64,000 bases of DNA from Adiantum capillus-veneris (Eukaryota; Streptophyta; Polypodiopsida; Polypodiales; Pteridaceae), in NCBI GenBank assembly GCA_014529385.2, contig CM043952.1, positions 149,261,057 to 149,325,056 of the forward strand. Reading direction: 5' to 3'. Below the pieces are notes generated by a model. It worked only from the letters and a program-made list of their open reading frames with translations. It had not been told where the DNA came from and ran no database searches. This document shows positions 10,287 to 21,370 of this stretch, piece by piece; position 1 is the first letter of the stretch; each line of letters opens with the position of its first letter. Position numbers and translations under genes: made by a program.

Positions 10287-13200
10287 TTACTCTTGGGAAG
10301 CATTGTAAGCATTGACAAGGTTTAGGTTATCCTTTAATTGTATGCCTTGCATCCATCTAGCATCTTCAAAAGGATAATTCTTAAACTTAATAAGATATCG
10401 TCGGATAGTCTTACCGCCTCTTAATACCTTGTCTTCATGTCGGAGAATGGACTCGGGCTGCAGCACCTCCTCGTGGTCCTCGATCTCCGGTGGGTCTTCA
10501 ATAGTTGGTTCTTGAGGTGGCTCTCCTTTGTAAGGCTTTAAGAGGCTCACATGAAAAGCATTGTGTATGAGCCAATGATTGGGCAACTTAAGTTGATAGG
10601 CCATCTCATTGATTGGCCTAAGAATCTGGAAGGGACCATAGTACCTTTTTGCTAGTTTAGCATAGTACTTTTGGTGGCCCGTAGGATTCTTGCCCGTCGT
10701 GTGCCTTAATCGAGCCTTGGGAAACTTTAACAAGACCCAATCGTTTTCTTTAAAGGCTTGGGCTCTTCTGTGCTTGTCAGCAGCAGCCTTTTGCCTTTGC
10801 TGTGAGATAGAGATAGCATCCTTAATCTTTTGGAAAGATTCTTGTAGGTCTCAGCTATACTCATCTGCAGCGAAGATCTTCCCATGTACCTTAAGTAGCA
10901 AGGGACTTTTTGATCTTCCCTCAATTACCTCGAAAGGTGCTTTTCCTGTAGAAGTATGTACAGTGTTATTGTAAGCATACTCTACTAAGGGTAAGTACTT
11001 CTCCCATTGGGATCTTTGATCTACTTCCGTTACATAGGCTTTTAGTAGATCGAGAATAGTTAGGTTAGCTATTTCACTTTGGCCATCAGTTTGTGGATGA
11101 TAGGCCGAAGAGAAGTTTAGCCTTGTTCCTAAATTCTCAAAGAGACCCTTCCAGAAATTACTGGTCATTCTAGGATCTCTATCCGACACTATGGACATTG
11201 GCAAGCCATGGTACTTGAAAATTTGTGAAATGAAGAGGGTTGCCATTTGATGGGCTTTGATAGTCTTTTTGACAGGTATAAAATGAGCTTGTTTACTGAA
11301 CCTGTCTACTATCGTCCATATTCCCGTATTCCCATGGATAGACTTAGGCAATCCAAAGATAAAATCCATGGATATGCTCTCCCATGGTGAATTAGGGATT
11401 GGCAAGGGTTGAAGCAATCCAAGTTGCTTCCCTCTATCAAATTTTGTCTTTTGACATACCACACATTTGGAAACATACTCATGTATGTTCACTTTCATGG
11501 TAGGCCAATAGAAATATGTTTCAATTCCCTTTAGGGTAGACTGAATCCCTCTATGCCCCGCATATGGGGGAGCATGAGATTCATACATTACTTTCTCACG
11601 TAGTGAGTTAGTAACGCATAGTCTATTGCCATAGAGAAGATAACCATCTTGTAAAGTAAATGGTTCTTCTTTCTTCCCTAAGGCAAGGGCTGAAATCACA
11701 TCTCTAAAATCGGGATCAATAGCATACTCATCTATCATTAAAGATAGATCATTGTGAGTTGCTATGGAAACCGCATTCACTCTCGGTCGTCTTGAGAGTG
11801 CATCGGCTACTTGATTATGCTTGCCAGCAATGTGAGCAATATGAAAATGAAATTGCGAAAGGAAATTTGCCCACCTCATTTGTTTGTCGGAGAGCTTGGT
11901 CTGCGTCATGAAGTACTTAAGACTTTGGTGATCCGTTCGCAGAATGAAAGGAGTCCCCAATAAATAGTGCTTCCATGAGTCTAAGGCATGTAGAACTGCA
12001 AGGAGTTCTTTTTCGTATATGCCTAGAGCTTGCTCAACAGGGTCGAGCCTTCGACTCTCATAGCCTATGGCGTGCCCTTCTTGGAGCAAAACAGCCCCAA
12101 GGCAATCACCACAAGCATCACATTGGACCTCAAATGGTTTTGAGAGATCCGGTAGTGTAAGCACAGGTTGAGAGATAAGCTTTTCTTTAAGCTTTTCGAA
12201 AGCATTGTTCTCCTTAGCAGACCACGTATACCTAACATTTTTCTTTGTTAGGTCATGTAATGGTCCCGCAATTTGTGAGAACTTTACTATGAAGCGTCTA
12301 TAGTATGCACACATACCTATAAAGCTTCTTAGTTCATGAAGATTCCTTGGTTTAGGCCATCCTTTTATTACCTCTAACTTGGATGGATCCATTTGGATTC
12401 CATCTTGAGAGATAATGTGACCTAAATATTGAATCTCTTGCAAGAAAAATTCACTTTTCTTTCGATTAACATAAAGTTTATTCTCTCTTAAAACTTGAAA
12501 TATTACCTGGAGGTGTTGCTTATGTTCCTCTAATGAATTAGAGTAGATGATAATATCATCAAAGAACACTCTAGTGAAGGTTCGATGAGGTCTGAACAGC
12601 TTCTCCATCAAGCGGTTAAATGTGGCTGGTGCATTAGTCAAGCCAAAAGGCATGACAATGTATTCGTAAAGACCAAATGTAGTACGAAATGCGGTCTTTA
12701 CAATGTCTTGATCAACTATCCTTATTTGATGATAGCCACTTTTTAGGTCAATCCTACTGAAGTAGGTCGATCCTTGTAGCTTATCAAATAGGTCTTCTAC
12801 CCGTGGAACGGGAAACCTATTCTTGATAGTGATCCTATTTAGTGCTCTATAGTCGACACACATACGATATGTGCCGTCTTTCTTTTGCACTAATAGCACA
12901 GGTGAGCAAAATGGAGATGAGCTAGGCCTAACCATGCCCTTCTCAATTAACTCATGCACTTGCCGCATAATCTCCTCTTGTTGAGCTTGAGAAACTCTAT
13001 AAGGAGGTTTGTTAGGCGGTGAACTTCCTGGAAGAAGTTCAATTGCATGGTCGTCATTACCTCGTTTAGGAGGTAGCTCAGAAGGGATGTCGTCAATAAA
13101 GACATCTTGAAACCCCTTGAGAAAATTGGATAACTCTAATTCCTTTTGGTTGCTTTTATTTTCTTTTGCTAAAGCATTAGGTTCATTTTGAGAATCTTTA

Positions 13201-15236
13201 ACAAAAATCATGTACACGGAAATAGAGCTCTTTATTGACTTGTTGAAAGCTGGTGTATGTACAATGGGGATGGTGTTACCCATCTCCCTAGCATCTATAT
13301 ACATGTCCTTTTCCCTGAACTTAAAGGAGATTCTCCTTTCAGGAAATTTAACATGGGCAGCCAGACGGTCAAACCATGGTGCCCCTAGGATTACATCCTC
13401 ATGCTTGAGAGGAGAGATAAAGAAATCCTCTTTGTCCACATAGCCTTGGACATGAAGCCTCAATTTCCCGATTAAGGGAGTGACTGAAGCTTCTTGCCCC
13501 TTGAAGGCACTGTCTGCGGGTAGGATATCTCCCATCTCGTAGGATTGTATGCCTAGCTTGGTGGCTAACTCCATAGATATGAAATTGTGAGTAGAACCAG
13601 GGTCAAAGAGAATAAAAGCATCATGTTCTCTTACCTTTCCCCAAGCATGGCATAGAGGAGATCCTTTGTGGTGAGTTTGGTGAATCTCCTCCTCCTGGAT
13701 TTCAACCAAAGAAGCTCTAGGAGGATCTTGGCGGTTGTTCTTTTGGGGACAAGCGCGGTACGCATGCCCTTGTTCGCCGCACTTGAAACACCGGTTATCT
13801 TTACGATAACGCTCAAGCTCTTCAGGAGAGAGTTTATTCTTTCCTTTGTAAACTCCCTTCTCTTTAGCTTTGTTGGAATTGCCCTTAGGAGACTTTTGGA
13901 CATTGTCCTTCCCCTTAGGCTCATTGGAACCTTTGTTTTCCGGGGGCTTATTATTTCTTCTACCCCCCGTTTGGAAATTGATTCGCGAGGCCACCATAGT
14001 ATGGTGTATTACCGCCGATATGATACGTGGCCTTTGGGAGTTGACATACTCCGCCATTTCTTCGGTTAAGCCCGCACAAAATTGTTGCTTTTGCTCTCCA
14101 AAATCCAACTTTTTGAAGACAGTGGCTTTGAGTTGTAGGTCCCAAAACTTGTCTACATATTTGTGGATGGATTCATTGGGAGAGAGCTTTAAGCTTCGCC
14201 ATTCGGTGAGTACTTTGTCTTTGGCATCGGTCGCCAAAAACTGCTTCATAATGGAAGCTCTTAAAGCCTTCCATGTTCGTGGAGCTTCACCGTTGGCTCG
14301 TAGGCTAGACCACCATTGTCTGGCGGACTTTTGAAAGTGCATAGCTACATGGCGTAGCTTAGAGGACTCCGTGAAGCCCTCATCTCCAAACGCCGCATCG
14401 AATTGCTGGATAAAGGCCAAAACTTTGTCTGTAGCACCGAAGGTGCCATCATAGGTAAGGAAAGAAATGCTCTTCCCTCCCTCTTTGAATTTCTTCAGCT
14501 TGGACGACCTCTTCCATGCGGCATAGGATTTCCTATGGTCTCTTCTTTTTGATGGTTCAAAAGTTGCACCATCACTTTCTTCAGAAGATGAAGAATTTGA
14601 AGAAGGTGGAGAAGAGGGTGACCTCTTTCTCGCCTTTTTCTTGTCTTGATCTTTGTCGTCTTCACCATAGCTTTCATAAGAGGAAGAGGATAAAGAAGAT
14701 GGAGAAGAGGGTGTCCTCTTTCTCGCCTTTTTCTTCTCTTGCTTTTTATCATCCCTCTTTGAATTATGGCGTGGAGAAGAGTGTGATGGTCTTCTCCGCT
14801 TTGGTGGTGATGGAGAGCGTTTAGCCCGCCGTCTTCGTGGAGCCATCTCCGCCGAGGTGGCGGGAGACTCGCTTCTTTCTCGTTCCTTCGGTGGAGGCTC
14901 TTGAGTTCTCCTTTGGGAAGGAGATGCATCATCAAGAAGTAAGTTCTTGAGCCCTTCATATGGATTCTCTTCTTCTTCCCGAATCGGAGAGAGACCTCTT
15001 TTGGTAGTCTCACAAGGAGGCTTCCTAGGTGTTCTCTCGTCATGGTGATGAGCTTGGAGAATCCCGTGAGCACGGAGCTGCCGTTGCACTTCACTTTGGA
15101 GAGATGGATTGCCCATGGCTTGTTGAAGCCTAGAAACAAGATAATTAACAAGCATTGAAGCATCATTAGTAGCTTGCTCATGAGCAAAATCAAAGTTATC
15201 AACATTAATTTCACTCTCTTTAATATTGTCAGCCAT
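10287..15236 (-). CDS. gag-pol: Chromovirus Gag-Pol polyprotein, interrupted by one in-frame TGA
   Basis: The frame runs from ATG at 15236 for 1,461 codons to a TGA at 10851-10853, then continues open in the same frame for 187 codons to 10287. Landmarks by residue: Arg/Ser/Lys-rich N-terminal region (~110-240), Gag core (~240-430), zinc knuckle CFKCGEQGHAYRAC (~482), protease with DPGSTHNF (~546), reverse transcriptase (~740-930, catalytic box FFDD ~890 instead of the usual Y/FVDD), RNase H (VQCDACGD ~1039, RTDHQS, DALSRR), integrase HHCC finger (HAPPYAGHRG ~1220, CVVC) and D,D,E core (SMDF, VSDRDP, GQSEIAN). Beyond the TGA comes a chromodomain-like segment ending RYLIKFKNYPFEDARWM. Related copies usually have Trp at the stop, so a G-to-A change is likely. 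The second copy carries the same stop. Confidence 0.9.
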
Positions 15237-15640
15237 TCTAACAACTTTTAGGTGTAAACTTTTTAGGTGTACTTTGGCACTTCAAGCCCTAGTTGCTACT
15301 CCTCTTTACCCCTTTAGAAAAAGCACTCAAGCTACTGTACCCGCGGCTCGAATACCATTAATTGCAAGGAATAGAAGAGAGGGTCTTTCGACACCAAAAC
15401 AGCACCGGCTCCTGTCAAGCTTCTAATAGCTCAATAGTGGTTAAGCCGTAGGCAAGCCCCGTAGGACTCCACTATTAAGACCATAGCTCTCGACGGTGAT
15501 GCCCCGTTAACTGCACAAAGGCAGGCGCACTGCAAGGCTGAAAAATCCCTATTCTACTTACTCACAGGCAATTAATAATACCAACCATTTGTAGCTAGCT
15601 TGAGGACCTCCCTTCTTGAGCAAGAAAAGAGAAACCTTGA

Positions 15641-15652
15641 GCTCTGATACCA
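15641..15652 (-). other. Primer binding site (tRNA-iMet) of the chromovirus
   Basis: On the minus strand TGGTATCAGAGC lies one base inside the 5' LTR. It is the complement of the 3' end of plant initiator-Met tRNA, the commonest primer of plant LTR elements. An untranslated leader of about 400 bp separates it from the Gag start. Confidence 0.92.
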
Positions 15653-15653
15653 A

Positions 15654-17169
15654 TGTAACATTTAATGGCCTAAAATCTTATGTGTAGCGGAAATTAGCAT
15701 GAACATAGTGAGCATTTCATTAGAGTTGATTCCTAATGAGAATTACAAGAGTGCTTGGGTGGAGAGAGCAACAAAAAGCATAACACCTAGTTAGATAGCA
15801 TCGACAATACTTTCAAAAGAGAGAGCAATTAAGCTATTGACAACAGTTGAGGACCGGATTTGCATGGAGCCGGTCCCCCCTCCAAAAGGCTTTGTATTAT
15901 GGTTTCTCCCATCAAGAGAGACATTGTACAATACAATTCTTTGTGTTCCTTCAAGACGAGCTAGTGCAATGAAGATGGAAGCTTCATACACCAAGCAAAA
16001 CACTTAATCAAACACAACTTGAATTATCCCCGTTCTCAGACCCAAGACCTCACACACCTTCGAAGATGGTGAGAGCTAGCAGGGTATGAGAGTAGATTGA
16101 GAGGAAAAAGAAGTATCTTACGAGAAAGAAGTACATCTCCTCACATAATCACTCATATTAGCATAGCTTAGATTAGTAATTAGCTTGGTAGAGAAGATGA
16201 GCATGCATTGAAGCTTGGCTCTTGGTTGGATTTGCATCCACATGCCAAGAGAGTGTTGATGTAGGCTTCTATCTCACAAGCTTGGAGTAGGTGATGAGCT
16301 CTCCATTAAAGCTTGGGAGGAGATAGAGTATTTTCCCTTCACACATGGTCAAGTGTGAGAGTGTGTGTCAATGCCAAGCAAAAATCAGCCCTCTCTCTCT
16401 CTTGGGCGAGCCCTAGCTGCTAAGTTAGTCTGGCTTTTGCCTCATTGGACCCCCCCAGGTCAAGCCAATAGGGATTAAGCAGCATAAGTGATAGCCTTCT
16501 GACATGTGTCCCCCTTTCCCCTTTTGTGAGAGCTTTAGATAATTAAATAATTAAACTAAACTCTCATTGGACCCCTTTGCCTCCTGGCCAATAGGAATCA
16601 GGCAAGCCATGGGGCTCCTGAATGCTCATTGGACCCCTTGGGAGACTGCCCAATAGTCTTCTAGGACACTTAATTCTTATTGGTTTCTTTTATTAAATGT
16701 TTTTAAATTAATTAAACTAGATTTACTCTAGCCTAATTCTCATTGGTCCACTTCAAAGGTCTTCCAATAGGAATTGGGCATACCTTGTGGGCATCTGGCC
16801 TAGGGAGCTGACATGTGTCCCTCATTCCCTTTGTGTAAAGGGAGCCTGTGTGTGTGTGTGTGGCTTTCTCTCTCATCCCCTAGCTTTGGGGCTCGCCCCC
16901 TCCCATGTAGGGATGTAGAAAGACTTTTTGGGCACACACTAAGCATCCAATTTTCCCTAAGGTTGACCTTTGGACACAACCTTTGAATTTTGGAACCTTA
17001 GCATTTTGGAAGTCTTAATGGGCTGAACCTTAGGGTCTTTTTAGCCCGTTGTTTCACATGGCTCTTTTGCAGATGGCCCCCCCTTTGGATCCCTATTTTC
17101 CCTCCTTTGGATCCCTACTGTGGCCGGTCTGCTAACTTAACCAATATTCTAGCTTTTTCTCCCTTGGCA
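15654..17169 (-). repeat. 5' LTR of the chromovirus, shared with the truncated tandem copy
   Basis: 1,516 bp, matching 8342-9857 base for base apart from one difference seen (G at 15728, T at 8416). It serves as 5' LTR of the element to its left and, by position, as 3' LTR of the truncated copy to its right. Confidence 0.93.
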
Positions 17170-19970
17170 CTTCCCCACATTAAATGATCAGTTTAATATG
17201 AGAAAATCATTTAGGAGAATTAGATATTGATTATTATGACATTACCTCTCTCTTGAAATCATAGTCGTCCTCGACTATGGTGTAGAGAAGATAAAGCATA
17301 TGCATGAGTCCTTTTCTTAGCGGGTAGAGGATCCCTATGTTACCCTACGACATCATTCCATAATGGATGACTAGTCCATTTGGCGCTTGAGAGCCTGAGG
17401 CTGCCGCAAGCATGTCTGCACATTAGTCCTATCAGTCTTCCATAGTAGAGTGACAAGCTCTACTTGGTGTTCGGGAGACGTCGTCTCCGCAAACTTGATC
17501 TAAGCATGCATACTACTTTATTTTTGTGCACAAATAAAGAAAAAGAGAGTCTTATAAGACAAAAAATTTTGTTCATTTTTAACATTTTGTACATTTGCTT
17601 ACTCTTGGGAAGCATTGTAAGCATTGACAAGGTTTAGGTTATCCTTTAATTGTATGCCTTGCATCCATCTAGCATCTTCAAAAGGATAATTCTTAAACTT
17701 AATAAGATATCGTCGGATAGTCTTACCGCCTCTTAATACCTTGTCTTCATGTCGGAGAATGGACTCGGGCTGCAGCACCTCCTCGTGGTCCTCGATCTCC
17801 GGTGGGTCTTCAATAGTTGGTTCTTGAGGTGGCTCTCCTTTGTAAGGCTTTAAGAGGCTCACATGAAAAGCATTGTGTATGAGCCAATGATTGGGCAACT
17901 TAAGTTGATAGGCCATCTCATTGATTGGCCTAAGAATCTGGAAGGGACCATAGTACCTTTTTGCTAGTTTAGCATAGTACTTTTGGTGGCCCGTAGGATT
18001 CTTGCCCGTCGTGTGCCTTAATCGAGCCTTGGGAAACTTTAACAAGACCCAATCGTTTTCTTTAAAGGCTTGGGCTCTTCTGTGCTTGTCAGCAGCAGCC
18101 TTTTGCCTTTGCTGTGAGATAGAGATAGCATCCTTAATCTTTTGGAAAGATTCTTGTAGGTCTCAGCTATACTCATCTGCAGCGAAGATCTTCCCATGTA
18201 CCTTAAGTAGCAAGGGACTTTTTGATCTTCCCTCAATTACCTCGAAAGGTGCTTTTCCTGTAGAAGTATGTACAGTGTTATTGTAAGCATACTCTACTAA
18301 GGGTAAGTACTTCTCCCATTGGGATCTTTGATCTACTTCCGTTACATAGGCTTTTAGTAGATCGAGAATAGTTAGGTTAGCTATTTCACTTTGGCCATCA
18401 GTTTGTGGATGATAGGCCGAAGAGAAGTTTAGCCTTGTTCCTAAATTCTCAAAGAGACCCTTCCAGAAATTACTGGTCATTCTAGGATCTCTATCCGACA
18501 CTATGGACATTGGCAAGCCATGGTACTTGAAAATTTGTGAAATGAAGAGGGTTGCCATTTGATGGGCTTTGATAGTCTTTTTGACAGGTATAAAATGAGC
18601 TTGTTTACTGAACCTGTCTACTATCGTCCATATTCCCGTATTCCCATGGATAGACTTAGGCAATCCAAAGATAAAATCCATGGATATGCTCTCCCATGGT
18701 GAATTAGGGATTGGCAAGGGTTGAAGCAATCCAAGTTGCTTCCCTCTATCAAATTTTGTCTTTTGACATACCACACATTTGGAAACATACTCATGTATGT
18801 TCACTTTCATGGTAGGCCAATAGAAATATGTTTCAATTCCCTTTAGGGTAGACTGAATCCCTCTATGCCCCGCATATGGGGGAGCATGAGATTCATACAT
18901 TACTTTCTCACGTAGTGAGTTAGTAACGCATAGTCTATTGCCATAGAGAAGATAACCATCTTGTAAAGTAAATGGTTCTTCTTTCTTCCCTAAGGCAAGG
19001 GCTGAAATCACATCTCTAAAATCGGGATCAATAGCATACTCATCTATCATTAAAGATAGATCATTGTGAGTTGCTATGGAAATCGCATTCACTCTCGGTC
19101 GTCTTGAGAGTGCATCGGCTACTTGATTATGCTTGCCAGCAATGTGAGCAATATGAAAATGAAATTGCGAAAGGAAATTTGCCCACCTCATTTGTTTGTC
19201 GGAGAGCTTGGTCTGCGTCATGAAGTACTTAAGACTTTGGTGATCCGTTCGCAGAATGAAAGGAGTCCCCAATAAATAGTGCTTCCATGAGTCTAAGGCA
19301 TGTAGAACTGCAAGGAGTTCTTTTTCGTATATGCCTAGAGCTTGCTCAACAGGGTCGAGCCTTCGACTCTCATAGCCTATGGCGTGCCCTTCTTGGAGCA
19401 AAACAGCCCCAAGGCAATCACCACAAGCATCACATTGGACCTCAAATGGTTTTGAGAGATCCGGTAGTGTAAGCACAGGTTGAGAGATAAGCTTTTCTTT
19501 AAGCTTTTCGAAAGCATTGTTCTCCTTAGCAGACCACGTATACCTAACATTTTTCTTTGTTAGGTCATGTAATGGTCCCGCAATTTGTGAGAACTTTACT
19601 ATGAAGCGTCTATAGTATGCACACATACCTATAAAGCTTCTTAGTTCATGAAGATTCCTGGGTTTAGGCCATCCTTTTATTACCTCTAACTTGGATGGAT
19701 CCATTTGGATTCCATCTTGAGAGATAATGTGACCTAAATATTGAATCTCTTGCAAGAAAAATTCACTTTTCTTTCGATTAACATAAAGTTTATTCTCTCT
19801 TAAAACTTGAAATATTACCTGGAGGTGTTGCTTATGTTCCTCTAATGAATTAGAGTAGATGATAATATCATCAAAGAACACTCCAGTGAAGGTTCGATGA
19901 GGTCTGAACAGCTTCTCCATCAAGCGGTTAAATGTGGCTGGTGCATTAGTCAAGCCAAAAGGCATGACAA
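17170..19970 (-). mobile_element. 5'-truncated tandem copy of the chromovirus (3' internal half)
   Basis: The sequence matches 9858-12658 at constant offset 7,312 without indels, then breaks off after ggcatgacaa at 19970, inside the reverse transcriptase. It has no Gag, protease or second 5' LTR. I found three substitutions in this part: 11771/19083, 12348/19660 and 12572/19884. Unrelated simple-repeat DNA follows the break. Confidence 0.92.
17599..19970 (-). pseudogene. pol: Truncated chromovirus Pol (reverse transcriptase C-part, RNase H, integrase, tail)
   Basis: This is the 3' part of Pol from MPFGLTNAPATF onward. An ATG supplied by the flanking DNA (19984-19986) fuses a few foreign codons to it, giving a 607-codon ORF down to the TGA at 18163-18165. 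The frame then reopens to 17599. Compared with the complete copy, Arg becomes Gly before the FFDD box and one Val becomes Ile after the RNase H. The shared TGA shows that the nonsense mutation predates the duplication. It lacks the N-terminal half of the reverse transcriptase and cannot be active. Confidence 0.88.
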
Positions 19971-19986
19971 AAGGCTCTCCTTTCAT

Positions 19987-20376
19987 CTAATTTCTCCATT
20001 AGTGATATTTCTAGCGGGAAAGTGGAAAATACACACACAGACACACACATACATACATACATACATATGTGTGTGTGTGTATACATATGTATGGGTATAT
20101 AGATACATATATATATATATATATATATATATCTATATATGTATGTATGTAGATAAGTATATATGTATACATATATAGATTTATACACACACCACATACA
20201 CATGCACATACATATAGCCTCTACTATATTCTCTCTCTCTTCTGCTTCTCTCTTTATGTCCATGGTTAGAGAGAGAGATAGAGAGAGAGGGAGCGGGGTG
20301 GGATCTTTCTAAAGAAAGGGATTGAGGGGAAAACAATGAGGAAGGTTGTAGGAGAGGATGCAATTACGCAAGGGGG

Positions 20377-20430
<54 letters not shown>

Positions 20431-20651
20431 ATGTTTAGAGTGTAGGAGAGGTATAGAAACAAAATGATAGGGATAAAAAAATTGGAGAGAGAGAGAGAGA
20501 GAGAGAGGATTTTGCAAGGGAGGGAGGGAGGGAGGGGGGGAATGGGTGAGAGAGAGGAAAGAAGTAGGTTAAAATGACATGTGGAGGCACACACACACAC
20601 ACACACACAGAGAAAAGAAGTAGGTTAAAATGACATGTGGAAGCTAAAGGG

Positions 20652-20691
<40 letters not shown>

Positions 20692-20945
20692 CTAGAAGTT
20701 AGTGAGAAAGAGGAGTGGAGACAGTGAGACAGGAAGAGAGAGCAAGAGAGTGGAGAGGAGAGGATAGGGAGGATGAGAGGGGATAGGTGGAGGTGGTGGA
20801 GGAGGAGCGGGTGGCTTAAGTAGCTAAGGAGGGCGGCAATAGTGGTGGCTAAGGAGGTGGTGGAGGAGGAGAGGGCGGAGGAGATGCAATGGTGGCTTTG
20901 CTGGCCAATGAGGGCGGCAATGGTGGTGCAGTGGTGGCCCCACCT
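19987..20945. repeat. Simple-repeat block: (CA)n, (CATA)n, (TA)n, (GA)n and G-rich minisatellite
   Basis: It contains CA/CATA/TATA tracts (about 20026-20210), (GA)n at 20379-20425, 20483-20508 and about 20655-20690, and (CA)n at about 20588-20608. A 32-bp unit gaaagaagtaggttaaaatg... is duplicated on either side of the CA tract. A purine-rich GGTGG/GGAGG minisatellite lies at about 20760-20945. ORFs here are translations of repeats. Confidence 0.9.
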
Positions 20946-21370
20946 CCCAAACAAAAGCTCACTCGACCAAGCTCGCTCCATATCGTAACACGGTCCTTTA
21001 GACGTAGTTTTATATTTTTAGAGCTATCCTTCTCTCTTACATGGGAGGCTTGTGGACTACATCCCTCATCTCCACATAGCTTTAGGTTTGCATGTAAATA
21101 ATAACACCTTGGCTCCCATTCCTACCTTTGGTTAGCCATACTACCCACTTTCAAAGGCTATTGGGATACGTTTTGTACTCTATTGGACTTGTAAATATCC
21201 CATTTTCGTCTCACAAAATCTTGGTTGAATCCTTATCAAATTCCTTCGGCACTTCTATAAAATGCATTCACCTTCTTGAATGCTCAAGTTTTAAAGTACA
21301 TTTACTACCCATATTAAATATTAGCCCTTTTACTATATATTATACTCTCTCACTAGAATGGCCAATTCTA
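20946..21370. other. Unassigned stretch, possibly a decayed LTR
   Basis: I see no gene. It precedes the 3' end of a decayed gypsy element, so part of it may be that element's LTR, but I could not align it to the intact LTR. Confidence 0.3.

Larger units (their letters stand above)
8342..17169 (-). mobile_element. Ty3/gypsy chromovirus-like LTR retrotransposon, near-intact
   Basis: The element lies on the minus strand with 1,516-bp LTRs at 8342-9857 (3') and 15654-17169 (5'). Both have TG...CA ends, and I see one difference between them (8416 versus 15728). A tRNA-iMet primer site sits next to the 5' LTR and a purine tract next to the 3' LTR. Domains in order are Gag, zinc knuckle, protease, reverse transcriptase, RNase H, integrase and a chromodomain-like tail, which fits a chromovirus. 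One in-frame TGA interrupts the polyprotein. The 5 bp left of the element are GGCAC. A matching target duplication cannot be tested, because beyond 17,169 a second truncated copy begins instead of host DNA. Confidence 0.93.

Noticed and set aside
13668-14334. Plus-strand ORFs of 133 and 154 codons
   Set aside because: They are antisense shadows of the Gag region of the minus-strand chromovirus.
20266-20981. Minus-strand Ser/Leu-rich ORFs
   Set aside because: They are translations of (GA)n and GGTGG repeats.
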